Below are positions 38,935 to 47,854 of a stretch of DNA of 64,000 nucleotides, piece by piece. The stretch lies in the NCBI RefSeq assembly GCF_047730065.1, contig NZ_CP159829.1, forward strand, positions 434,001 to 498,000. The letters are read 5' to 3'. The notes under the pieces were generated by a model, which did no database searches, was not told where the DNA came from, and was given only the letters and a program-made list of their open reading frames with translations. The DNA comes from Njordibacter sp028825405 (GTDB lineage Bacteria; Pseudomonadota; Gammaproteobacteria; Pseudomonadales; Balneatricaceae). Position 1 is the stretch's first letter. Each line of letters starts with the position of its first letter. Made by a program: the position numbers and the translations under genes.

Positions 38935-40379
38935 ACATTTTAACCCGCCGTTGGAACCAGATCATCCCTAATTCAATCATGGCACGAGTCACCATTGTGC
39001 TATTTTTAGGTATTTTAATTGCGCAGGTGTTTGGCACTTGGTTGTGGGTTTCTCAGTTAAAAACCACAGAACATAATCGCTTGATCAATGTCTCACAAAC
39101 CATGGGTTCGCGCATTGGTCAAACGGTGCAGTTTTTTAAAAAGTTACCTGATCAATACCGTCATATCGTGTTGGATCAATTACGGGATATGGGTGGTACT
39201 CGATTTTTTGTCTCAGTCAACAAACAACATATTGCATTGCAAACAATTTCACAGACAGATTTTTCCCAACTAGTTCGGGCACAATTAAGTAGTAGTATCG
39301 TTGCGCAAATGGGGCAGGTCAAAGGGCTGGATATTCAATTTGTTGATTTTGACGATTTAAAGATACTCTCTGGATCCAACCTCATGGTTGATTTACCCCT
39401 TAAATGGAAACGCTTTGCCCTCATACAACCCAGTGATGCCAGTCCTGTGGCCGTGGTGCAGTTGCCTGTGGCTGACGAGTGGATTTATCTAGCGGCAGTT
39501 ATTCCTGGGGGGCAGATGCTTAGCGGTGTCACTTGGCTAACCAGTGAGCGTGTGCTCAGTATTAGTTTAGTTTCGTTAACGGTCTTGCTCCTAACCCTGC
39601 TGCTTGTGCGCTGGGTAGTGAGACCTCTGCGCTTGTTAGCTAGACAAGCAGAGGCCATTGGCAAGGGACGGAATCCCCGCCATATGCGAGAAAAAGGCTC
39701 CAGTGAAATGGTGGCTACCATTCGCGCCTTTAATACCATGGTGGGGCGCATTCAAAAGTTTACAGGAGACCGAGAACGACTCTTTGCAGCTATTTCACAT
39801 GACCTTAAAACGCCATTGACCCGCGCCCGTTTGCGCGCTGAAATGATTTCTGATGTTGATCAAAAGCAGGCCCTAATTGGTGACTTAGAGAATCTAGAAA
39901 CAATGGTGAAGGGCAGTCTGCAAATGATGAAGGATGATGCCATTCATGAAAATGCTCAGCGCATCGATTTAAGTCAATTATTACTCAAACTAGCTACTAA
40001 TAACCAAATTTATGGCTTACCTATTGATATCGATGTGCAGCCAGGTTTGGTGATCGATGGACGGAGTATGGCTTTACAACGCTTGTTTAGTAATTTGATT
40101 GACAATGCGCTCGCTTATGGCCGAGCTGTGAGTATTGTTGCGCTCGCTGATGCCCAAGGTACGGTCGTGCGTATTTTAGATCCTGGCCCTGGTTTGAGTG
40201 ATGCTGACAAAGCTCGCGTTTTTGAACCTTATTATCGCATCGATGAAAAACCTAACGACGATCATGTGGGTCTAGGCTTGGGAATTGCACGCAGCATTGC
40301 AAATCTGCATGGGGGTGAGTTAGAACTAAAGGATCGCCGCGGTGGTGGCCTGATGGTTGAGGTTTATTTCCCTTTGTAA
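38931..40379 (+). CDS. Sensor histidine kinase (GtrS-like)
   Basis: An N-terminal membrane helix (about residues 18-40), a periplasmic sensor of about 150 residues and a second helix (about 200-225) are followed by HAMP (WVVRPLRLLARQAEAIGKG). The dimerisation box has His290 in AAISHDLKTPLTRARLRAE. The ATPase domain shows N (NLIDNALAYG), G1 (ILDPGPGLSD) and G2 (GLGLGIARSI) boxes. The GTG start overlaps the regulator stop. Given the following GtsABCD-like genes, the likely signal is a sugar or sugar-acid intermediate (2-ketogluconate and 6-phosphogluconate are known for GtrS), but this is not readable from the sequence. Confidence 0.88.
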   Translation: MNILTRRWNQIIPNSIMARVTIVLFLGILIAQVFGTWLWVSQLKTTEHNRLINVSQTMGSRIGQTVQFFKKLPDQYRHIVLDQLRDMGGTRFFVSVNKQHIALQTISQTDFSQLVRAQLSSSIVAQMGQVKGLDIQFVDFDDLKILSGSNLMVDLPLKWKRFALIQPSDASPVAVVQLPVADEWIYLAAVIPGGQMLSGVTWLTSERVLSISLVSLTVLLLTLLLVRWVVRPLRLLARQAEAIGKGRNPRHMREKGSSEMVATIRAFNTMVGRIQKFTGDRERLFAAISHDLKTPLTRARLRAEMISDVDQKQALIGDLENLETMVKGSLQMMKDDAIHENAQRIDLSQLLLKLATNNQIYGLPIDIDVQPGLVIDGRSMALQRLFSNLIDNALAYGRAVSIVALADAQGTVVRILDPGPGLSDADKARVFEPYYRIDEKPNDDHVGLGLGIARSIANLHGGELELKDRRGGGLMVEVYFPL

Positions 40380-40385
40380 CTCTTC

Positions 40386-40408
40386 GTCACACTTCACCAC
40401 GTTGTGAC
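40386..40408 (+). promoter_or_regulatory. Inverted repeat upstream of the sugar-binding protein gene
   Basis: GTCACA at 40386-40391 and TGTGAC at 40403-40408 form a perfect inverted repeat with an 11-base spacer, about 80 bases before gtsA. The half-site orientation is opposite to CRP (TCACA then TGTGA). It may be the operator for the neighbouring response regulator or another dimeric factor. Confidence 0.5.
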
Positions 40409-40485
40409 ACTTTATCCTCTATACACTCCTTTCACCGGGTTTTGAATGCCGGATAATAGAACAATAAATTTAATGAGGAACTTCC

Positions 40486-41733
40486 ATGAAGACTAAATTA
40501 ACAGGTTTGGCTCTTGCCACTATGATGGCTATTGCACCAAGTGCGCAAGCCGGCGAAGTAGAAGTATTGCATTGGTGGACCAGTGGTGGTGAAGCCAAAA
40601 GTGTTGACTTTTTAAAACAACAATTGGCTGGGTCTGGTGTTGACTGGGTTGATTTTGCTGTTGCTGGTGGTGGTGGTGAAAGTGCCATGACGGTATTAAA
40701 ATCCCGTGCTATTTCTGGTAATCCGCCTACAGCTGCTCAAATTAAAGGTCCAGATATCCAAGACTGGGGTGAGCTAGGTTTCTTGTCTAGCATTGATGAC
40801 GTTGCAAAAGCTAACAACTGGGACGAAATTTTACCAGAAGTCGTGTCTGACGTAATGAAGTACAAAGGTGAATACGTCGCAGCACCAGTAAACGTGCATC
40901 GTGTTAACTGGTTGTGGGCCAACCCAGAAGTATTCCGCAAAGCTGGTGCCACTATCCCAACTACATGGGATGACTTTATGGTACAAGCTAAAAAAGTACA
41001 AGATGCAGGCTACATTGCCCTAGCCCATGGTGGCCAGGCGTGGCAGGATGCCACTATATTTGAAGCTGTGGTTCTAGGTGTTGGCGGTGCTGATTACTAC
41101 AACAAAGCCTTCGTACAGACAGATATGGATGCCCTTAACAGTGCAACCACCAAAGAAGTATTTGAGACCTTTGGTAAGCTGCGCCAATTTATCGATATCA
41201 ACTCTCCAGGCCGTGACTGGAACTTAGCGACCTCTATGGTCATTAAGGGTGAAGCTGGTATGCAGATTATGGGTGACTGGGCAAAAGGTGAGTTTAAGGT
41301 TGCTGGTATGAATGCTGGTACTGACTACGTTTGTGTAGCTGCTCCAGGTACTTCTGGTGCTTATACCTTTAACGTTGACTCATTTGCTTTCTTTAACCAA
41401 AGCGATGCCGAAAACACAAAGGCTCAAAAAGTAATGGCTAAAGAAATCTTAAGTAATGATTTCCAGCGTGTATTTAACCTTAATAAAGGTTCAATCCCTG
41501 CACGTTTAGGCATGGCTCGTACCGAGTTTGACTCTTGTGCTCACGACTCTATGGACGCATTTGTTTCTAGTTCTGCCACTGGTGGTCTAGTGCCAAGCTT
41601 TGCCCATGGTATGGCTGTTTCTGGTGCGATTTCTGGCGCAATTTCTGACTCTGCCACGCAGTTCTTCAACTCTGATGACACTGCCGACCAAGGTGTAGCT
41701 CAGCTTGTAGCAGCGATTGCTGCTGCTAAGTAA
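40486..41733 (+). CDS. gtsA: Sugar ABC transporter, periplasmic binding protein (GtsA-like)
   Basis: A signal peptide (residues 1-22, cleaved after AQA) precedes an extracellular solute-binding protein family 1 domain starting EVEVLHWWTSGGE, a motif of the glucose/mannose-binding GtsA group in Pseudomonas and marine relatives. TrpTrp and Trp-rich pocket residues (VNWLWANPEVF, HGGQAWQDATIFE) suit an aldohexose ligand. It is the first gene of a four-gene importer, with 171 bases before the permeases, typical for a highly expressed binding protein. Glucose or mannose is the expected ligand; other sugars are possible. Confidence 0.88.
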   Translation: MKTKLTGLALATMMAIAPSAQAGEVEVLHWWTSGGEAKSVDFLKQQLAGSGVDWVDFAVAGGGGESAMTVLKSRAISGNPPTAAQIKGPDIQDWGELGFLSSIDDVAKANNWDEILPEVVSDVMKYKGEYVAAPVNVHRVNWLWANPEVFRKAGATIPTTWDDFMVQAKKVQDAGYIALAHGGQAWQDATIFEAVVLGVGGADYYNKAFVQTDMDALNSATTKEVFETFGKLRQFIDINSPGRDWNLATSMVIKGEAGMQIMGDWAKGEFKVAGMNAGTDYVCVAAPGTSGAYTFNVDSFAFFNQSDAENTKAQKVMAKEILSNDFQRVFNLNKGSIPARLGMARTEFDSCAHDSMDAFVSSSATGGLVPSFAHGMAVSGAISGAISDSATQFFNSDDTADQGVAQLVAAIAAAK

Positions 41734-41904
41734 CCGCCAATCGTAGTTATTACGAGCTCAATGCCGTAATCTATGGTCTAGTCATTGTGAGGTTAGTGCA
41801 GTGATCCAAAACTTAGTGTGATGGATTGCTGCTTTCCCTGGACCTTCTCCAAGATAGTCCAAACCTTGCAATGGCACATTTCTAAAATATTATTGAGCTA
41901 ACTC

Positions 41905-42777
41905 ATGTTCGATTATCTCGAAAAACAATTGCCCAAACTAATCATGGCTCCTACAGCCATTGTTATGTTGGTGTGTATGTATGGTTTCATCGGCTGGACT
42001 GCGGTCTTATCCTTCACTAAAAGTCGCATGCTACCTCAGTGGGACTTTGTCGGTTGGGAGCAGTACGAGCGCTTATTTGCTAACCCACGCTGGCACGTTG
42101 CACTGGATAACCTCTTTGTATTTACTCTGCTATTTATTATTATTGCCCTAATACTTGGGCTCATGTTGGCGATTTTACTAGATCGCAATATTCGCAACGA
42201 TGGCGCCTTACGCACCATCTATCTTTACCCCATGGCCGTGTCCTTCATCGTCACAGGTACGGCATGGAAATGGATTCTTAATCCGGGTTTAGGCATCGAA
42301 AAAATGGTGCGTGACCTTGGTTTTACTGAATTTGAATTTCGTTGGCTAGTTGAACCTGATATGGCAATTTACACCATTGTGATTGCTGCTGTTTGGCAGT
42401 CGAGTGGATTTGTTATGGCCATGTTTTTGGCTGGTCTGCGAGGCGTTGATGACAGCCTCATTAAAGCTGCGCAAATGGATGGTGCCTCTACCGTCCGCAC
42501 TTACTGGCACATTATCTTGCCCATCATGCAGCCGGTGTTTTTTGGCTCTGTGGTTATTTTAAGTCATATTGCCATTAAGAGCTTCGACTTAGTCCAGTCT
42601 CTCACTGGCGGTGGTCCTGGATATGCTTCTGATTTGCCTGCGACCTTTATGTACACGCACGCTTTTAGTCGCGCACAAATGGGTCTTGGTGCGGCTAGTG
42701 CCATGGTTATGCTAGCAGGTGTCATGGCGATCATCGTGCCTTATCTTTACTCTGAGTTGCGGGTTAAAAAATCATGA
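41905..42777 (+). CDS. gtsB: Sugar ABC transporter permease (GtsB-like)
   Basis: Six predicted membrane helices with the MalF-type permease EAA loop AAQMDGASTVRTYWHIILPI near residues 190-210 that docks to the ATPase. The 290 residues are compact for this family and match GtsB/UgpA-like permeases. The stop codon overlaps the start of the next permease (ATGA). Confidence 0.9.
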   Translation: MFDYLEKQLPKLIMAPTAIVMLVCMYGFIGWTAVLSFTKSRMLPQWDFVGWEQYERLFANPRWHVALDNLFVFTLLFIIIALILGLMLAILLDRNIRNDGALRTIYLYPMAVSFIVTGTAWKWILNPGLGIEKMVRDLGFTEFEFRWLVEPDMAIYTIVIAAVWQSSGFVMAMFLAGLRGVDDSLIKAAQMDGASTVRTYWHIILPIMQPVFFGSVVILSHIAIKSFDLVQSLTGGGPGYASDLPATFMYTHAFSRAQMGLGAASAMVMLAGVMAIIVPYLYSELRVKKS

Positions 42778-43640
42778 GTGCCTCAACAACTTCTCACAAA
42801 CTATACAAAGCGCTATTCATTGTGTTGTTATTGTTTTTTGCATTGGTTTACCTAGGTCCCTTGTACGTGATGCTGACTACGTCTTTCAAAGGTATTGAAG
42901 AAATTCGTAATGGTAATATTTTGGCTCTTCCAGAGGCGCTAAACGGCAGTGCGTGGTCTAAAGCTTGGAGCAGTGCTTGCACGGGCGGTGACTGTTATGG
43001 TCTCGCACCGTATTTTTGGAATAGTATGCGCATTGTGCTGCCAGCCGTGTTTATTTCTACGGTCATTGGCGCCCTAAATGGATATGTGCTGTCCCAATGG
43101 CGCTTTAAAGGCAGCAATTTCCTCTTTGGAGCCTTATTGTTTGGTTGCTTTATTCCTTTTCAGGTTATTTTATTGCCCATGGCAAAACTCTTGGCTTGGC
43201 TAGGTTTAGCTAATACCGTACCGGGTTTGGTGTTGGTGCACGTTATCTATGGTTTGGCTTTTACGACTCTGTTCTTCCGTAACTACTATGTGGGTATCCC
43301 CTCTGAACTAGTGCGTGCAGCACGATTAGATGGTGCGGGCTTTTTTGCCATATTTAGGCATGTGTTTCTACCTCTCTCTACCCCAATTGTTGTGGTTAGC
43401 GTGATTTGGCAATTTACTCAAATTTGGAATGATTTCCTCTTTGGAGTAGTGTACTCAGGCCCGGGCACCCAGCCCATTACTGTGGCGCTGAATAACCTGG
43501 TCAATACCACCATGGGTGGCAAAGAATACAACGTCGACATGGCTGCTGCCGTGATCGCGGCCTTACCCACTTTAGTGGTGTACTTAGTGGCTGGTAAATA
43601 TTTTGTACGCGGTTTAACCGCGGGTGCCGTCAAAGGCTAA
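42774..43640 (+). CDS. gtsC: Sugar ABC transporter permease (GtsC-like)
   Basis: Six predicted membrane helices, with the EAA loop AARLDGAGFFAIFRHVFLPL. An insertion with Cys residues in the first periplasmic loop (SSACTGGDCYGLAPYFWNS) is seen, as in other GtsC-type permeases. It is translationally coupled to gtsB and 33 bases before the ATPase gene. Confidence 0.9.
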   Translation: MSASTTSHKLYKALFIVLLLFFALVYLGPLYVMLTTSFKGIEEIRNGNILALPEALNGSAWSKAWSSACTGGDCYGLAPYFWNSMRIVLPAVFISTVIGALNGYVLSQWRFKGSNFLFGALLFGCFIPFQVILLPMAKLLAWLGLANTVPGLVLVHVIYGLAFTTLFFRNYYVGIPSELVRAARLDGAGFFAIFRHVFLPLSTPIVVVSVIWQFTQIWNDFLFGVVYSGPGTQPITVALNNLVNTTMGGKEYNVDMAAAVIAALPTLVVYLVAGKYFVRGLTAGAVKG

Positions 43641-43673
43641 TAAAAAGATTAAGACAAAGGAAAAGAAACCGTT

Positions 43674-44777
43674 ATGGGTTCCATACAAATTCAACAACTC
43701 ACTAAATCTTTTGGTGACACACAAGTACTAAAGGGCATTGACCTAGACATTAAAGATGGTGAATTTCTCATTCTTGTGGGTCCATCTGGCTGTGGTAAAT
43801 CCACCCTAATGAACAGCATTGCAGGCCTAGAAGAAGTGACCAGCGGCGACATTTTGATTGATGGAGCCAATGTTACATCCCTCAGTCCTAAAGAACGTGA
43901 CATTGCCATGGTGTTTCAGTCTTACGCACTTTACCCCACCATGAGTGTGTCGCGTAATATTAGCTTTGGACTGGAAATGCGCAAGGTGCCCAAAGCTCAG
44001 ATTGAGAAAACGGTTGCAGAAGTGGCACAATTATTACAAATTGAACATCTTTTGGACCGCAAGCCCAGCCAACTGTCAGGCGGTCAGCGCCAACGTGTGG
44101 CTATGGGTCGCGCTTTAGCCCGTAGCCCAAGAGTGTTTTTGTTTGATGAACCTTTATCTAACTTAGATGCTAAGTTACGGGTAGAGATGCGCACGGAAAT
44201 AAAGAAGTTACACAAGCGCTTGCGCACCACTATTGTCTATGTAACCCACGACCAAGTGGAAGCCATGACACTAGCCGACCGCATTGCTGTCATGAAAGAT
44301 GGTCAAGTACAGCAATTTGGTACACCCTACGAAATTTATAATAATCCAGCTAATCGGTTTGTGGCTGATTTCATGGGGTCTCCCCCAATGAACTTTCTTG
44401 AATGCGTGGTGCTTGATGATAAGCTAGTGATTGAAAGCCAAGGTCAGAAATTTGAACTACAAGTGGCTCATGGTGCGCGGCTTAAGTCAGCTGGCTTAGA
44501 AACAGTTATTCTTGGCATTCGACCTGAGATGATCACTGAACCTAAGCCTTATGCTGAAGGTGCGCTCGTGCATAACATACCTATGCAAGTTGAGGTGACT
44601 GAACCTATGGGGCCAGATACCATTGCTTTTGGTCAGTGGAATGGTACTGAAATTCAAGCTCGACTAAGTCCAGAAGCGGGTGTTGAGGCCCAAACTAAAG
44701 GCCACATTAATGTCCAGGTAGATACCAGTAAAGCGGTCTTATTTGATGCCTATAGTGGTGTGCGGGTGGATGTTTAA
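43674..44777 (+). CDS. gtsD: Sugar ABC transporter ATPase (GtsD / MalK-UgpC type)
   Basis: Walker A GPSGCGKS (about residues 38-45), the signature LSGGQRQRVAMGRAL, Walker B VFLFDEPLSNLD and the H-loop VTHDQVEAMTLADR are all intact. The C-terminal third is a MalK-type TOBE regulatory domain. The 367-residue length is normal. It completes a GtsABCD importer. This ATPase type can serve several importers. Confidence 0.92.
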   Translation: MGSIQIQQLTKSFGDTQVLKGIDLDIKDGEFLILVGPSGCGKSTLMNSIAGLEEVTSGDILIDGANVTSLSPKERDIAMVFQSYALYPTMSVSRNISFGLEMRKVPKAQIEKTVAEVAQLLQIEHLLDRKPSQLSGGQRQRVAMGRALARSPRVFLFDEPLSNLDAKLRVEMRTEIKKLHKRLRTTIVYVTHDQVEAMTLADRIAVMKDGQVQQFGTPYEIYNNPANRFVADFMGSPPMNFLECVVLDDKLVIESQGQKFELQVAHGARLKSAGLETVILGIRPEMITEPKPYAEGALVHNIPMQVEVTEPMGPDTIAFGQWNGTEIQARLSPEAGVEAQTKGHINVQVDTSKAVLFDAYSGVRVDV

Positions 44778-44872
44778 CCCAGCGTAGTTTGGCTCGCAAG
44801 ACTAAGCCCACACTCATAGCCAAAATTACCACGCCAGTAGGGTCGACATCTGGTGTGGTGACTGACTATTGA

Positions 44873-45607
44873 TTAACGAATTTCTGTGCGATAGCTAAAG
44901 CTATCTGCCCGCCCTCTGGTAATTCTAAACTCGACGGGTTGGTTGTTTTTGCTATAAGTGAGGCGGTGCAAAACCACTAGGGGATCACCGACCTTTATAT
45001 TGAGCAGGACAGCGGTATCTTGATCTGCTATTTCTGCAGTGAGAGATTCTTCTGAGCGCACGATGGGTAAGTTGAATTGGTCAACGACCACGGCGTAGAG
45101 TAAATCTGGAATATGAACGTCTTCTTTCTCTAAACCACGCACTAAGTCAGCCACCCACCAACACTTTTCTACCAACACGGGTCTATCATCCCGAAATCCC
45201 ACACGTTTGATATAGACCATATCAGTATTTGGTGCCACTTGAAGCCGTTGACAAATCTTGTCACTACCTTTGCGGATCTCTCTCACAGGCGTTTGTTTAG
45301 TAATACGCACTGGCTTTCCTGAGTGTGTGCCATAAGAAAAAAAGCGAAATAAACTATTATTAAAATCAATCCGAGAGACGTAAGTGCCTTTGCCTTGATG
45401 TCGGTACAACAGTTTTTGGTGAACTAGGTTTTCTATGGCTTTTTTTACGGTGCCTGTGCTTACAGAAAGTTTTTCTGCGAGTTGTGGTTCAGAGGGAATT
45501 AAATCTCCAGGCGCTAGATCACCAGCTGCAATCTGTTCTTGAAGAAAATTCTCTACCACTTTGTATAACGGCGTGTGAGGCACGGTCTTATTCGTCCATT
45601 GAATCAT
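44873..45607 (-). CDS. GntR-family transcriptional regulator (HutC/UTRA subfamily)
   Basis: An N-terminal winged helix-turn-helix (residues about 14-78, PSEPQLAEKLSVSTGTVKKAI and GKGTYVSR) is joined to a UTRA ligand-binding domain (about 95-235). It is transcribed away from the tctAB-tctC-sauS-sauT operon, with 212 bases between starts and a perfect palindrome in that gap. It is therefore the likely ligand-responsive repressor of the operon, with sulfoacetate or sulfoacetyl-CoA as candidate inducer. The ligand is inferred. Confidence 0.88.
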   Translation of the reverse strand: MIQWTNKTVPHTPLYKVVENFLQEQIAAGDLAPGDLIPSEPQLAEKLSVSTGTVKKAIENLVHQKLLYRHQGKGTYVSRIDFNNSLFRFFSYGTHSGKPVRITKQTPVREIRKGSDKICQRLQVAPNTDMVYIKRVGFRDDRPVLVEKCWWVADLVRGLEKEDVHIPDLLYAVVVDQFNLPIVRSEESLTAEIADQDTAVLLNIKVGDPLVVLHRLTYSKNNQPVEFRITRGRADSFSYRTEIR

Positions 45608-45711
45608 TAACTATTTGAAAACCCATATTTTATTTCGACTTTAAGTCTTATTTCTGATGAATAAATGATAACAGATTCTTGCCAGTCGATAAAAAATATT
45701 ATCATAAAAGC

Positions 45712-45735
45712 TTGACTCATGTACATGAGTTATAT
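45712..45735 (+). promoter_or_regulatory. Operator palindrome overlapping a promoter for the sulfoacetate operon
   Basis: ACTCATGTACATGAGT at 45715-45730 is a perfect 16-base palindrome with the central GTAC common in HutC-type operators. It overlaps a -35-like TTGACT at 45712-45717 and is followed by AT-rich -10 candidates (TATTAT near 45733). Another ACTCAT half-site lies near 45759. Binding by the divergent GntR protein, repressing tctAB, is the simplest reading. Confidence 0.7.
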
Positions 45736-45819
45736 TATCTATATATATAGAACAAGAACTCATACATTTTTTTAAATCAGTCAGGTCCGTAAAAATGGAC
45801 CTTTAAGAGGCAAAACTCT

Positions 45820-47766
45820 GTGGAAATATTTGATCATATAGGTGCCATATTTAGTATTAGCAACCTATTAGTGTTAGTTATTGCCACCACTGGTGGCTTG
45901 ATTTTGGGAGCCTTACCCGGTTTGAGCCCAACCATGGCGGTTGCATTGTTAATTCCATTTACCTTTCAAATGGATGCAGCAACAGGTTTAGTTCTACTTG
46001 GAGCCGTTTATACCGCTACTGTGGCAGGTGGTGCTATTAGTGGCATCTTAGTTAATATTCCAGGAGCTCCCGCTAACATCGCAACGGTATTAGATGGCCA
46101 CCCAATGGCTAAAAAAGGTAAGGCTACACAAGCGTTACATTTTTGTTTTATTAGCTCTTTTGTGGGTGGCATTACTGGCGTTTTAGTGTTGATATTTTTC
46201 ACACCCCCATTGGCAAAGCTGGCACTGAAGTTTGGCCCTTCGGAAATGTTCTGGATGGCTATAGTGGGCGTCACTGTCATCGGTACACTCGGTTCTAAAT
46301 CCGTTGTTAAAGGTTTATTCTCTGGCGTGTTGGGCTTATGGATTTCCACCATAGGCATTAGCCCCATATTTGGAGAATCCCGTTTTGTGTTCACCGATCA
46401 TCTTACGGGTGGCGTGCACATTGTAGTGGCTTTAATAGGGCTATTTGCCGTTCCCCAAATATACCAACTGTTAGTCACGAGCCGCCAAACATCCAGTGGT
46501 GGACTTTTTACAACCGAAGACACACCTTTGTGGTCATCAATTAAGTATAACTTAAGCCGAGTAAAAGCCCTGGCTATTGGCACTATATCGGGTGTGGTGG
46601 TGGGCATTATCCCAGGGGCAGGGGGCCAAATTGCTGGACTCGTCGCTTATGATCAGGTGCGGAAGTTTAGTCCTGATGCGAGCAAATTTGGCCATGGAGA
46701 ACCGGATGGTGTGATTGCGGCTGAGTCAGCTAATAACGCCATGGTAGGCCCCTCACTCGTACCTCTACTCACACTTGGAATTCCGGGTAGTCCAACGGCA
46801 GCGGTGTTATTAGGTGGCTTGCTAATCAATGGATTGTTCCCTGGACCTGACCTATTTACGGTGCACGCTGCAGTCACTTGGACTTTCATTGGGTCTTTGT
46901 TACTGGCACAGATTTTTATGCTAGTAATTGGCTTAGGCCTGAGTCGCAGCAGCAGTAATTGGGTTATGCGCGTGCCCTCTCAGTATATGGCAGCAGCGGT
47001 GACCATTCTTGCTGTGTTTGGTACTTACAGTATTCAAAATAGTTATTCTGATGTGGTATTAATGCTGGTGCTTGGAAGCTTGATGTATGTGTTAAACAAA
47101 TATGGATTCAGTGCTGCGCCAATCGTGCTTGGGATTATCTTAGGTCCCATTGCCGAAGATAATTTCTCTATGGGCAAAATGATAGCTGATGTTAGTGATG
47201 GTCCGTTGGTTTACTTTATGATGGGTTCCATCAACCTAGTGCTTATATTTGTGTGTCTGGTGTCAATTGGTTACAGCATTTGGGTAGAAGTTAAGCAACG
47301 CCGCAAAGTCGCTGATGATCTAAAACGTTCAATGCCTGGCAGTCGTGTTGCGGCAGTTGGCGCTGTTGTGGTTTCTCTTTTGGTGTTGATCATGGTCTTG
47401 TCTGCCAATGGAAGTACCGCTTATGATTTCCCATTTTTGCTAGCCGTATTATTGATGGTTTTTGCAGTTCTGTTGTTTATTGATGTCCTACGTGTGTGGG
47501 ATCGACAAAAATCTAATGGGGTTTTGGTTGAGTGGCCTGATCTTGGCGCTGGTATTGCTATTATCCTAGGCTATTTGTTGGTTATGCCAACCATAGGCTT
47601 CTATTTGGCTTCTTGGTTAGGATTTAACTGCATTGTACTATTTTATAGTGCCAAAAAAGATCGTCAACAGTTCACCAAAACCCTTTGGGTGTCATTATGC
47701 TTTATAGCCGTTATTTACTTGCTATTTAGTGTGTCCCTGAGGGTTGTTACTCCTGGCTGGTGGTAA
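45820..47766 (+). CDS. Tripartite tricarboxylate-type transporter, fused TctA-TctB membrane protein
   Basis: Residues about 1-490 form the large TctA permease, with GLILGALPGLSPTMAVALL and GIIPGAGGQIAGLVAYDQ, both hallmark re-entrant motifs, and about twelve hydrophobic segments. After a charged linker (KQRRKVADDLKRS), residues about 505-648 form four helices of a TctB-type small subunit (DLGAGIAIILGYLLVMPTIGF). TctA and TctB are usually separate proteins. The start is a GTG at 45820 with AAGAGG upstream. With the TctC next door it would import an organic acid using the ion gradient; sulfoacetate is predicted from the downstream enzymes. Confidence 0.9.
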   Translation: MEIFDHIGAIFSISNLLVLVIATTGGLILGALPGLSPTMAVALLIPFTFQMDAATGLVLLGAVYTATVAGGAISGILVNIPGAPANIATVLDGHPMAKKGKATQALHFCFISSFVGGITGVLVLIFFTPPLAKLALKFGPSEMFWMAIVGVTVIGTLGSKSVVKGLFSGVLGLWISTIGISPIFGESRFVFTDHLTGGVHIVVALIGLFAVPQIYQLLVTSRQTSSGGLFTTEDTPLWSSIKYNLSRVKALAIGTISGVVVGIIPGAGGQIAGLVAYDQVRKFSPDASKFGHGEPDGVIAAESANNAMVGPSLVPLLTLGIPGSPTAAVLLGGLLINGLFPGPDLFTVHAAVTWTFIGSLLLAQIFMLVIGLGLSRSSSNWVMRVPSQYMAAAVTILAVFGTYSIQNSYSDVVLMLVLGSLMYVLNKYGFSAAPIVLGIILGPIAEDNFSMGKMIADVSDGPLVYFMMGSINLVLIFVCLVSIGYSIWVEVKQRRKVADDLKRSMPGSRVAAVGAVVVSLLVLIMVLSANGSTAYDFPFLLAVLLMVFAVLLFIDVLRVWDRQKSNGVLVEWPDLGAGIAIILGYLLVMPTIGFYLASWLGFNCIVLFYSAKKDRQQFTKTLWVSLCFIAVIYLLFSVSLRVVTPGWW

Positions 47767-47854
47767 AAATTCGTGTTGTTTGGGTGGTCCAAATAATGCA
47801 GATCAAAGGCATCTCACCTCTGGTGAAGTGCCGATTAATAAAAAGGTAATTCCT

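Noticed and set aside
40386..40408. A CRP site upstream of gtsA
   Set aside because: The half-sites are in reversed order (TCACA before TGTGA) with an 11-base spacer, which does not fit CRP binding.
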